This document shows, piece after piece, positions 24,261 through 35,118 of a DNA stretch of 64,000 bases; within the stretch, counting starts at the first letter, position 1; each line of letters begins with the position of its first letter. This stretch comes from Tetrapyrgos nigripes (taxonomy: Eukaryota > Basidiomycota > Agaricomycetes > Agaricales > Campanellaceae). The notes below the pieces were generated by a model. That model made no database searches, had not been told where the DNA came from, and saw only the letters and a program-made list of their open reading frames with translations. The translations under genes and the position numbers were made by a program. The DNA lies in contig JAACJM010000098.1 of the NCBI GenBank assembly GCA_013368315.1, forward strand, positions 1 through 64,000. Reading direction: 5' to 3'.

Positions 24261-25920
24261 TTGCTGCAGCGCGCTTTTTGACTAACTTCGTTCATTTTGG
24301 CTGTTTGTCACTGGTGCTTGCGCTCAAGCTCTCCTTACGCATTCCAACTCTCACTATTCCGTGTACTACATCGGCGACGACCTGTCTGCAGCCAACAACA
24401 ACTCGTCTCGAGATGGCACTCTCATTTTCCTCGACATTACGATGATTTTGCACTCACGTCAACCCAACTTTCATCCAACGCGTTTTCCCCACCCATCTTC
24501 TCTCCCTCTTCTATCCCAACACGCATAACCCCAACCTCCGTAAAAAAGGCAACGCCTGGGCCGTTTCTGGTATGCTTTGTGTCCTCGCAACCATCCACCA
24601 CTCTCCATACGCCTCTTCATACCAACACCAGATGAGCGATTTACAGAGTTGGGTATTTGAGATTCAGAGTGCGATGTTTGGGAAGTTGGTGAGTACCGTG
24701 TCTTGTGGCGATTTGAATTTGAGTGTTTCACTGGGATTCAGTATTGCGGTTTTGCGGTTTTGTGTGGGGAGGGGGGGATTATATGCTGCGTTATGGCTTT
24801 GTCTTGTCTCATCCCGCTTCACCCCCCTTCCCTTCTCCTCGTTTTTAGGCGTTCTCGCGTCTTTCCCTCTTCCCCACCTCTTCTTCGCCAGCGAGTTCGT
24901 TTGTCCTCTTCATGCTTCCTATGATTATGACCCCGTCCATCTTGATGCTAACGCTGGAGCTTTTCTCCTTTCCTTTCTTTCCTTTTTCTCGAACGGATTT
25001 GAGTCCTTTCTCCCTTACCTCCTTATTCCTCGAATGTTTCTTGCTTCTTTGACGCCTGCCTGAATCACGCTCGCATATTTCTTTGGCGTTTGGCGTTCTT
25101 AACATTCAGGTTTTGCTTTCGTTCCCTCTTTTCTCGTCTCGAGTTTTCCCTACTCCCCCCTCAAAAACGGTTAGCTAACATCCCCTCCTACACACACTCA
25201 CTGTCCACACAGGACCAATCAATCCTCCTCTTCCCCAACTACGCCGCTGGCCCTACCTCGTTCCCCGATGCTGCGTCTACCGCATTATTGGCATCAACGG
25301 TGTATAGACATGCCGGTCTGAGAGATGTCTGGCATTGGTTCCCAGAGGCGGAGAAGATTTGGAGGGAGTTATTTGGGAGGGGCATTTTGATTCCAACGGT
25401 GAGCAAATATTTCAGCTCTGTCATATCCTCAGAGCGACGTTGACTAATGTTGATTTTCGTGCTGGGTTGGAGTATGACTGTGTCTACTTTCGACGACTAC
25501 CGACATACTACATCTTCAATTCTACGCTACGTTTATTCCAACGCGCTACGCTCCCCATTCCACCGCCCCTTCTCATCCTTCCATATTTTTCCATCTCACC
25601 GCCACCGTCAACGAATTATGTTCATCTCCCTCAATACGCATACCCATCACACCTCCCCTGAATTTCCCCTTCATGAATGAAGTCTCTCTCTCGCTCTCTC
25701 TCTCGTTGGACGGTCGGCCTTCCGTATCGTTCGGAATCTCGATCCCTTGGATTTGGTTTGATATTTAATGTTGGAAGAAGCAGATGGACATACATAGATT
25801 TGACATGCATAATATCATTGTATATATCCTACGTGTACATGTTCTACTTGCATACATACCTGTTGTCTACATACATTTTTATTTCTATTCATCGTAGTGG
25901 ACTGTGGTGTGTAAAGGTTT
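24261..25920 (+). pseudogene. Truncated GH105-like gene (copy C)
   Basis: Copy C keeps the HSNSHYSVYY-type start of exon 2 (about 24310-24420). It then jumps by deletion straight into the following intron at about 24420-24540, losing most of exon 2, including the DADGLWKH-equivalent motif. Exon 3 (NAWAVSGMLCVLATI, about 24550-24685) and exon 4 (DQSILLFPNYAAGPTSFPDA, about 25213-25398) are well kept. The last exon is deleted: sequence runs from the end of intron 4 (about 25680) directly into the 3' flank. No functional enzyme can be made. The 5' flank matches copy A; the 3' flank matches copy B. Confidence 0.8.
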
Positions 25921-26634
25921 CAAGTGGCGAGGTTCAGGAGTCAGACGTTTATTTTTTCAGATGTCCAAATTGACACTGCCACTGTCAGGCTTTTTCTCAA
26001 ACTTCCAATACAACCGTGTTCTTCCACCGTGTCAAAACATAGGAGCTCTTTATCTAGCCCCTTTATCTCGGAACCTCTACTACACCCGACTCGCTCTTAT
26101 CTACGCATTGGGCAACGCCGGACACGTTGCCTCTCTCAGCGACTTTCTAAAACATTATCTGCCCTCTCTTCCATCGGATGTCATAGTATCTGACGTTGTT
26201 AACGAGCTCAAGAAGCGAAAAGTCGTCGTAGGGGACATATTCGAAGGGTTGCAGACTCGGGGCACGACGTTGTGCGAAACTGAGACTGCCCTTCTTTTCG
26301 ACAACATCATCGATGCTGCCAAAAGCTTTGTATCCTCAACTACCTAAGCAACATTCCACTTCTAAGCTGAGGCCAGATAGCCATCTTACAGAACGGGAGA
26401 ATGTCGAACCAGACGAGTATTGGATGAAAACATGGCACTCGGCGACCGGGTTTGTTACAGGCGATGAAGGCACTAGCTGGTATGATATGGCCTGGCCGGT
26501 CGAATTCAGGAAGAATGATTCTGCAGGGGCCCGCGACGATGTAAGTCGTACACATCAACTAACTGACCAAATCTGTTCTTATCATTTTTCAGAATGTCTC
26601 AAATTTGCTTTACAACATGCAGCACCAACGCAGC

Positions 26635-27349
26635 CAAGGGGTGTCCGGGAATGCGGACCGGCACACTCCGGAGGTCGGTCGGTCGAGTGGTCGAGGCCAC
26701 TAAAAAATTTTGGTGACTCAAAAATTTTCGAGGCTTTGAGGAGGAAATATGTGCAATTTTGAGTATTCTCAATGTTATAGTGATTTCTGAGACCCATATA
26801 ACTTGCAAAACAGCTGTCAAAAGCGCGAAATAGCATAGGTGTCATATTACTGACTCTTGACTGAAGCCCGATGCATCGGGCTGACTTATTACTCTCTTCT
26901 GATTGGTGGAAAATTTCTACAATACCAATTGACATATATGTGTCGTGCTCTAGTTTCTTTCAAGCACATTGGAAGCATGATTAACTCGGATGAAGAACTC
27001 CCTGACCTTAACACTGTGAGTCTTCTTTCAGCATAAACCCAAGCGTAACCTCTGTCAATTATATCACTCATACTTATTACATACTGTATACTATAGATTC
27101 CCATTGTCAATGGACATGCGAACTGTCCCTGTACAATGGTTCCCCGGGGATGGCACTGTGAGGTATGCAAAGGAGAGAGGTCTTACAAGAGGCGGCAGTA
27201 CTAGCAGTGACTGCAATCTGATGCATGGCTGCTTAGTCATATGACCCCACCTTCCATATATGGCAGGAGCGCTCGGTCGGTCGAGCCTCAGAGACTGTTA
27301 AAAAATTTTTAGGCATCGTGTAATAAAATAAAATTTCTGACCCCCCTTG
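26635..27349. mobile_element. hAT-like MITE in kinase exon
   Basis: 715 bp. Ends are CAAGGGG...CCCCTTG. Flanking 8-mers are AACGCAGC (26627-26634) and AACACAGC (27350-27357), one mismatch. Subterminal blocks TCGGTCGGTCGAG and TAAAAAATTTT are shared with the 29813 element. There is no transposase, so it is non-autonomous. Removal does not fully restore phase here, in line with the degraded duplication and older age. Confidence 0.8.
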
Positions 27350-27673
27350 AACACAGCACATCATGTCAACGGACCCTCGGCAGCGCTTTATCTTTGGTAT
27401 GAACATTGAAGACGTCCATTCACGGTTGTGGTTATGCTGCCAAGGTTTGGTATTAGCTAGTGAAGCATTTGATTTTGTTTGCGTAAGGTCCAAGCCATTT
27501 TATCGAGTTGTTCAGTCACAAACTGAGTCCTGACAAGATTATTACAGGACGTCAGTTTCGTTGTACACTTGGTCATTTCCATCGCTTTCGCTGATAAAGT
27601 CGCTCTGGGCTGGGATCCTACCATCACACTCGACGAAGAAGAGAGCAGAAAACAGGGCAAGCGTGCCTACGGT

Positions 27674-28062
27674 TAGGGAATAGCACGGGTCCGCGGGGAA
27701 ATGACGGGTCGCGGGGACGGGGTATGGCGGGGACGGGGGCGGGGCTGCTTCTCTCATCCCGCGCCAAACCCGTGACCTGTCACACGGGTACACAACCCGC
27801 CGCCTGGTACTACAGAAAGTTGATGTTGGAATAATTATTTACAGGAACCTTCAGGCAGAGTCATAGGTAAGTAGATTACATACTACACAATTGTGAAAAA
27901 AAGTCCTCATGCTTCATAGTAGTGATATGTATGTAGGGGTACCCGTGAACCCGCGGGTTTTGCCTCTTCCCCGTCTGTCCCGTTGAATCCCCGTGACCCA
28001 TGAGGGCGGGGACGGGGACAGGTCAGAATTTTTTCCCCGCGGGATCCCCGTGCTGTTCCCTA
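27674..28062. mobile_element. hAT-like MITE in kinase exon
   Basis: 389 bp. Inverted ends TAGGGAA(T/C)AGCACGGG; perfect 8-bp duplication CCTACGGT at 27666-27673 and 28063-28070. GC-rich interior with CCCGCGGG motifs. Related at its ends to the 55257-56396 element (TAGGGCTCAGCACGGG). No coding content. Without it the kinase reads on in frame through KRAYGIRFGSRRF. Confidence 0.92.
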
Positions 28063-28337
28063 CCTACGGTATCCGCTTTGGCAGCCGGCGCTTCATCACA
28101 CAGGACGTTCTGTACGAGCATGCTGAAAGCTTCTTGGGGCGAGGGACATGTGTCTGGCTTGTAAAGGAGATGGAGACTGGGTGTCTCTATGTCCTCAAGG
28201 ATGCTTGGATCTCCAGTGAGAACGGGGAGTTCAGGAAGTCGGAACAGATTATATACCCAGAGATCGAGCAGAGAGTGAAGGACCTGAATGATGCGTCATT
28301 CCTTGACATATTCCACAAGCATGTCATCAAACCGGAG

Positions 28338-28958
28338 TAGGGCTCCTATCAGATCGGATTGTGTCAGATTCGGATGCCATCCGCTCGGATGGGTGGTCTG
28401 CAAATCCCAATCCGCATCTGCTGGATGGTATCTGAGCATCCGACGGATGATCGCCAGATGAGTTCTGCTTCCCTTATATAGTATATCTATGATCACATGA
28501 CATACAGATAAGATAAACAACATGGTGGCGGCCAAGGAATGCAAAAGAGTAACAGAAAATAAACCAAGGATATGAGCTGGAGAGAAACGATAATAAATTA
28601 AAGAATAGAAAAGTATGTGTCTAGGTTTCAGACCCGACACCACGCCTTCAATATCGGAGCGCCAGCGTTCGCGAAACACTCAAACCAGTCAGCGTTGTGA
28701 AGGATTAATGCTGTCTGTTGAAGCCACACATACTACTGGTTGCGGCCATTATTTATTTTTGTGTATTTCTCTACTCAGTAATAGTACTATATAGTATTTC
28801 TGAAACTTCCAGTGTTGGGCTTTCCATCTGCAGATTACCGTCGGATTGGTCGGATGCTATCCGTCGGATGGAGGAGGAGGAGGAGCACCATCCGCATCCG
28901 AATCCGAAGCAGCAATCGCTCGGATGGCGCTGGATCATCCGATCCGCTAGGAGCCCTA
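28338..28958. mobile_element. hAT-like MITE in kinase exon
   Basis: 621 bp. Inverted ends TAGGGCTCCTA followed by GATCGGAT-rich subterminal repeats; perfect 8-bp duplication AACCGGAG at 28330-28337 and 28959-28966. Without it the kinase reads HVIKPESWTVPISG in one frame. No transposase was seen. Confidence 0.92.
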
Positions 28959-29812
28959 AACCGGAGTCATGGACTGTTCCCATTTCTGGCAGACTGGACA
29001 ACGCTTTCGATACAGTGCTAAAAGGTCGCACAGATTTCCTCAATGACGACCAGTATATTATTCTGAACAAGAAGGAATACTACGAAGGTTCAAGGGGTCA
29101 AGGCTCTGGGGACTCGGTCTTTACACCAGATGAATACCGTCACAACGTACCCCGAGTCCCCGACCAGCCCGTCCCAGACATCACGAGCGTAACTTGTACT
29201 CATGTCTAGCAACTCCTCTTTCGAAGGAGTCCAGTTTGAAGAACGTCTTTAAAGCTGCCAGGGACACGATAAAAGGTGGGTGTGTCTCAAGCACGGCTGA
29301 GCCGTCTGTATGCTGATTGAACGGTTTCACATTGGCAACAGTCCTCGAAGTTGTTCATGCTGCAGGATGGGTGCATCGAGATATCAGTGTCAACAACATC
29401 TATTGGACGACCAATGGCGGTCTTCTCAGTGATCTCGAGTATGCCGAGAAGAAAAAGAAAGACGACCCTCATAGTGAAATTCCAATAGTGAGTGCCTAGC
29501 TGGTGATGTCTTGACAGACGCTGAAAAGGCTATGTTGTTGGACAGGGAACAATTGAGTTCATGGCTGCTGAAGTCTGCAAGATGAACTATCTGTTCGAGC
29601 CCACCCCGACTGCACTTCTGGACTTCTCATCAAACACTTCATCACTTGTTCTAAAGCCACCGCGGTTCTATCACAACGATCTCCATGACCTGGAGTCAGT
29701 ATGGCGCATACTACTCTGGGTGATGTTCTTTCGAGAATATGAGAATCATCCTCATCCAGAAGGAGAGAAGTTGACCCGAGAGCATTATATCTTTCGCTTC
29801 TTTACGCGCGAC

Positions 29813-30811
29813 CAAGGGGGACCGAAAATTTTGATTTCGTACACTACGTCGAAAAATTTTTTAACGGCCTCTGGGACCCGACCGACCGACCGATACCTAC
29901 TAAATAGGGAAGGTATGCCTATATATGGAAGGTGCAACGTGATACTGACCTTCCATTTTTGGCTTACCCTTGGCTCAGCGGTGTGCGCCTCGCAGGGAAG
30001 CCCTAATCCTAACGCGCTGGGGTGGCCACACGGGTATCTAGACATTGGTACTCGGGTGGCGGGTGTCGGGCCAACTAGTGAGAAGCAGGGGTTTGGGGGG
30101 TTGTGGGGGGTTGCGGGTAGGGTTCTCAAGGGTACGGGTATGGATTTCAAAACCTGTGCTGACCCTTACCCGTAAGGCAGACCCGCCGTACCCGCCATCC
30201 AAAATTTTGTACCCGTAGTTTACCTCAATATATTCACTACTTTGAGTACGTTCTGTGTAATTCTTTAGTACATAGTTCAATAATAGTATTTTGCCACCAC
30301 GACATCCAAATATGGGTAAGTGACACGTCGCTGTTCACACGCCGGAAAGCCTTGATCACTGTGGCTGAATGCTTGAACAAAGCAAAACTGATGTATCCCA
30401 CCTTCAAAAAATAATATTCCATAGCGAGTAGTTGGATTTAGATAGTTACATTATATATATATACTTGTGAACTGACGGGTTACCCGCCAGGGGTACAAAC
30501 CCGTACCGTACCCTTCTGACGGGTAAGGGTTTTCGCGGGTAGGCGTACCGGTACGCCCAAAAATACCTGGGGGATATCCCTGCAGTTCACTAGGGCCAAC
30601 TCATTGGATGTACGCCAAATGGCTCAATCACCTTCCAAGACAGCTCTGGATGACCAGAACTAAGTCAAGAACTATAAAAGGACCCATAATTACACTGATA
30701 CAAGCCTGTAAACCGTAAAAAATTTCACACTTCCAAAAATTTTTAACGACCTCAATGACCCGACCGACCGACCCCCGGAGTGTACCGGTCCGCAATCCCG
30801 GGTCCCCCTTG
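29813..30811. mobile_element. hAT-like MITE in kinase exon, host of a nested element
   Basis: 999 bp including a nested 517-bp element. Ends CAAGGGGGACC...GGTCCCCCTTG; perfect duplication CGCGCGAC at 29805-29812 and 30812-30819. Same family as 26635-27349 (CCGACCGACCGA and TTTTTAA subterminal blocks). Without it the kinase tail joins in frame as FFTRDLDLDRQRHLR. Confidence 0.92.
30076..30592. mobile_element. Nested hAT-like MITE
   Basis: 517 bp inside the 29813-30811 element. Ends TAGTGAG...TTCACTA; perfect duplication GGGCCAAC at 30068-30075 and 30593-30600. The interior holds tetranucleotide-rich ACGGGT/TACCCG arrays. Its right end (CTGCAGTTCACTA) is also found at 53812-53825. Confidence 0.88.
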
Positions 30812-31140
30812 CGCGCGACCTAGATCTTGACCGTCAACGTCATTTAAGAAACCCCCCAAGCTCTGATCCAGATGAGCTGGGTATCTCGTCTTCGTTTGGG
30901 CCTGCTTTGCGCATCATACAATTTTTTGCGAAGACCCTTGCCGCCGCGTCTTATATAGCGGAACTGACACTCCCTTCAACTTCCCAGATCAATGAAGGAG
31001 GCTTTCCGGAAGCTCATAGTAGACTGTTGGAAACTTTGGACTGCGGCTTAAACGAAGTGATGATCGAAGAAATAACTCTTCGAGGGGTCAGAAACCCCTC
31101 GTCCAAACCAGCTGCCAGTCTGGAGAAGGCGAACGCTTGA

Positions 31141-31965
31141 AGGAAATCTCGTATTAGTACCGTTTACCTAGTATTGTCACTTGCTCATGTCCTGTTGCTA
31201 TCTGTATCTCAAGTTGTTGGCACTGAACCTCCAATTTACATCTTACATGCTACGTACTTATCACAACAATGTCGTCGAGGGATCCGGAACCGTGATCGTG
31301 ACTTGACCCTTCGGAATCGACTACTCAATTGAGAGACGTCTCGCCTAACCAGGTTCACTTGCAAACGTTGACCCTTCAGCGAAAGCCTGGTTTCCTTGTC
31401 TGCCATAGCATACTACATAGACGCGCCTTGCAGATTTCGCTTCCGGTTAGTAGCGTATTTCGAGTAATCGACGGTCAGGTTGCTTAGTGATAGATACGAG
31501 AGGAAAACGAATACCTGCCACTGGCAGGGTCAAGAAGTCGTCTGTCCTGGTATCCTGGGGAAAACCCTCGACGACGGCTCTAGGACCTCGGCTATTGGCA
31601 GGAGGCAGACGACTGCCGTAGAAATTTTGAGGAGCTTCTGGCTATACATGAGAGAGAGTAATACTACGAGAGTGGAATGACAGAGGTAACCGGCGCGGCG
31701 GAGAAGACCGATGACTCATGCACCAGCAGTTCGCACAACCATTACCTGTCCAGAAGAAATTTTGCTATAAAGTAAGACAAGATAAAACTATTACAATACA
31801 GACAGCAAGACAGCAGGATAGCAGGATAAACAGGAACTGGAGGAGCAAGACCGTACTGCGACCTGACACCAAAACCTCCGGCAAGGAATAAATCCGTAGT
31901 GTTCATACAAAGCACAGAACAAATAAGCAGGGCCCCCTCCAAGTCACCTCCGTCTTCCATAATCA
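31141..31965. other. Intergenic between kinase relic and CorA gene
   Basis: No gene. About 31275-31325 (GAGGGATCCGGAA, then ACCCTTCGGA) is similar to about 41068-41115 near the HEM25 gene, a short dispersed repeat of unknown nature. A frame at 31480-31680 shows no motif. Confidence 0.4.
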
Positions 31966-34323
31966 TCAATTATCATCATCCCGATGTCTCTTCCTCTCAG
32001 GCCTGAACAAAAATATCGGCCACGCCAACCTCTCCCAGAACGTACTCTCCTGCACATAATTTCCGAGATCGTCATGGAAGACATTCTTGGACTGCACCGC
32101 CATGAGAATCCACACTGTTAGCACGGTGAGGGATAGAGCTATTCCAAAGTAAATGGCCAGAGTCCCTTGTGGACCGTCTCCGTCGTCTGTCCCGTTTAAC
32201 TCTTTGACGTTCATGCCGAATATGGCCTGGTAGGACGAGATAAAGAAGGCGTCGACAAAGGACGAAAGGAGCACGTACAGCAACCAAAGATAGGGGTAGA
32301 AAAATCATTGAGAGGTACGCAATTTGTTTCATCTAGAATCCCAAGCATGATTGAGACCGGTGCTCATTTTATGCAAGGCAAGCACACCTACCGCTACAAA
32401 CTCAACAATCAGCATTGATACCACATTGGAGAGAAGAAAACACGTACCAGCACTATCCCTAACCGCTGCCTCCGTTAACTCTTCCATCCTTTCCGAATTC
32501 GCAACACTAACCGTGCTAAACACCACATTCATCAAATTCTTCAACCTATTATCCTGCATACTCCTCGACGCATCCAGTCTCCCGATCTCAATATTCAGAT
32601 TATTGCACTCCTTCTCCAAAAGAACCCTCGAAAAGAATCTGTCTTTCTGCGAAATCAAAGGCGAGTCCATAGCGGGGTTGGGTGTATTCCATATGAAATC
32701 TACGGATTTGCGAAAGTCGTCTAGGAGGGAAGAGTAATGCAGGTGATGCGCACGGATGACATGCAGATGCCGCCCAAAGTATATGACGTGCATTTCTGAG
32801 GCTGAGCTGTTCATTACTTGGGATTCCTAGAGACCAGAAAAAAACGATTAGATTCTAGGTCCGACATGGACGAAAAGACGGCCTACAATCCAACATATAT
32901 GATCATACAACCTTTCTAGTGCTTCGTCCCATGCATACATCGCGTACCAGAGAAAAACAAGCAGTATAAAGGTTGGGTCAGGGGTATTCTGGAATATGTT
33001 CTGCCAGTATACTGATTTGCCTGTGCAAGACATGCCTGGGTGAGCAGCACAAAAAGCTGAGATTAAAGCACGTACCAGCAAGTCGTAGTCGGTGGTACAG
33101 ATCCAAAGCTGACGTAGCATCGTCCCCTGTATGATGGTATGATATGACTGTATTGCGGTCAACGTTGCGGATGAGGTGGACTGATAAAAGGTCTATGATG
33201 AGAGAGCACTCGGTGCCTTCGTCTATAGCATCGACATGAGTTTAGAGCATTTTAGGAAACGATGGCTGAAAGCCTGACCTCCTTCAAGATAAAGCGGCCT
33301 CTCGGTGTCTATAGTCATGGCTTCCTCATCCAAATCATCACCTCCGCTTTCAAGCTTTGTTCTAAGCCCACTTGATGTATGCGACTCGTGCTCAAATCCC
33401 AGAAATGGTTTCGTTCGAAGAAAAGTGAGGGTAATGGTTATGTCTGGAAAACCGGATAAACTATCTGTCATCAAAAGGACTAGCATGGATAGACGTACGA
33501 TCTCCTTTGCCTTCTTGTGCTTCTTCTTGAAACCTGGAAGGTATCCAGTTCAACGAGGACGAGAAGAAGAAGGGCTCGATGTTGTATCTGAAAGTGTAGT
33601 CTGTCAACTGAGAAGTACGGCAGATGAGATGGTTCAGTACGCACTTGGCACCCAACATTTGAAGAACGGGACCAGACATGTTCTCTACGAAGAGAGCTCG
33701 CAACCTCAAATCACTGGGCCGCTGAAAGGATCAACAATTGTAAGGATATCTGTGCTGAGGGAAGAAAAGAACAGTGTACACACATATATCACCGAATCTC
33801 GACGACCAACTCTTCTTGTCATTTCAACCCAAAACCCATCTTTCGTCTCCTCTGTGATACTTTGACGCCCAGACCCTCCGAAAACTCCGTTCTTGTCGAT
33901 ATCGACGTGGTATATCGTGCAAGGGAGCTCCTTGTAACGGTGAATGGCTTTGTATATCCCACTCCTCCGTACTTGTGTATCAGTCCAGTTGGGAAACCGA
34001 GACCGAGGGTAGTCGCGCCAGCATCCGTTGCAGGTTTCGTGGTTGCAAATGGGTGGGATTGGAGGAGTACCGGAGTTTAATACAGTTGAGTCGACTTCTG
34101 TGGACCATGAGAGGCTATTGAACGAAGAATCCCTCCAATTCAAAACCTGGGGAACTCACCATCATGCAAGTTTATCCATGGCCTGAGTGACAGTAGGGTC
34201 AGTCAGTCTTCCTGCAAACTCGTTCAACATTACAACTCACCACGGAGCACTAGGAGCAGCATGTCGATGCGGAGGCAAAGACCATGCATATCTCCTCTTC
34301 TGTCTCGTTGGTGAACTGGGCAT
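31966..34323 (-). CDS. CorA-family magnesium transporter-like protein
   Basis: A multi-exon gene on the minus strand. A likely start is the ATG at 34323 (MPSSPTRQKRR), though the next two junctions are uncertain. Recognisable parts in order are PRSRFPNWTDTQ, LRALFVENMSGPVLQMLG, YNIEPFFFSSSLNWIPSRFQ, ITLTFLRTKPF, the long helical region (LHYSSLLDDFRKSVDFIWNT, RLKNLMNVVF), KQIAYLSMIFLPLSLVA joined by an intron to AIFGMN, then a second membrane helix (LAIYFGIALSLTVLTVWIL) and a basic C-terminus. The GMN signature at the end of TM1 is the hallmark of CorA/Mrs2/Alr channels. This fungal subgroup has a long soluble N-terminal domain. Cellular membrane location cannot be read off. One junction (AVRDSA to MKQIA, near 32440-32332) has no canonical splice pair that keeps phase at the expected point. 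Confidence 0.85.
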
Positions 34324-35118
34324 CTTGTAGCTGGACGTTTGAATCGCACACCAAGTCGTCTTTACAGCTTCTCTGAGCGCCTACTCGTTGCCGTCAACAG
34401 CTTCAATGTGGTGCCTTCGGTGGACAGCATTTGACAGATTTAGTTACACTCCGACTGTGTAGGATAGATGATGGGATGGAGCTGGTTCGCAGTCAGGAGG
34501 GATACATGTTCCCGCGCGTCCGAAACCGGTGTCATGTCTGATTGATGTACTCGTATTCATTGGCCATCCCTGCGCCTGGGCCTTTATTCCGTCTCGTCTG
34601 GAGCTGGAGTTGGATTTCACCGATGGTTGGTGTGGGATTGCCAATGCGAGCAATTGGACTGGTTAGTTGGTTCGGCCCGTTGCGCTTGCGCTTGCTCATG
34701 TTCTCACCTGGCTTGCAGTAGTAGGTAGTGGCGCATACACGATACGGGCGGGGTTCAAAGCTCAAGAGGGAGGTTAGGGAGGGAAATGGAGCTTTTCTCG
34801 GGTAATGGGTGGAAATTGGGGGAGGGGATTGGGAAGGATACTGAAGGAGGAGTGTGAAAGGTGGACGCGCATTTGCGTCTTTTAGACCCGTGGCCTCTCC
34901 TCCCCTCTCAAGTCTTAATTGCTATTGCGCTGCGTCGGTTTCTTTTCGTTTCGCTTGGGTCTTGACTACGATATTGACTAGACCCTTGCGAGCGACTATG
35001 CTTCAGCCTACTGCGACAATGCTAACACGATTGTATCCTCATTCAACCACATCGTTGGTGATTGTTCGATTCTGCTTGCTCATACTACAAGTATTACATT
35101 GTCGTAATGACTCGAGGC
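34324..35118. other. Intergenic between CorA and reductase genes
   Basis: This stretch separates the CorA 5' side from the 3' end of the adenylate-forming reductase. Short frames at 34444-34765 and 34854-35153 have no motif. CorA promoter elements presumably lie near 34324-34450, but no TATA box stands out. Confidence 0.4.

Larger units (their letters stand above)
25961..31140 (+). pseudogene. FunK1-type protein kinase split by hAT-like insertions
   Basis: Segments of one fungal FunK1 kinase lie in order. They are an N-terminal region (25961-26545), TDPRQRFIFGMNIEDV (about 27367), VALGWDPTITLDEEE (about 27600), the ATP-lobe VYVLKDAW-like LYVLKDAWISS (about 28190), GWVHRDISVNNIYW with catalytic HRD (about 29367), LSDLEYA in place of DFG (about 29430), GTIEFMAAEV (about 29548), YHNDLHDLESVW (about 29670) and a C-terminal tail to the TGA before 31140. 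Small introns are visible at 26540, 27484, 29275 and 29488. Four insertions interrupt exons. Further lesions are an extra A in the 26321-26324 run, which shifts frame from IIDAAK to ALYPQLP, and a frame change near 29150-29190. FunK1 kinases are Agaricomycete-specific expansions; their substrates are unknown. The start is uncertain because the preceding bases still resemble copy C flank. Confidence 0.85.

Noticed and set aside
24572..25063. 163-codon frame in copy C
   Set aside because: Only its first part is exon 3 of the GH105 remnant; the rest is intron.
29995..30030. Telomere-like CCCTAATCCTAAC
   Set aside because: A single degenerate copy only, so no evidence of an interstitial telomere.
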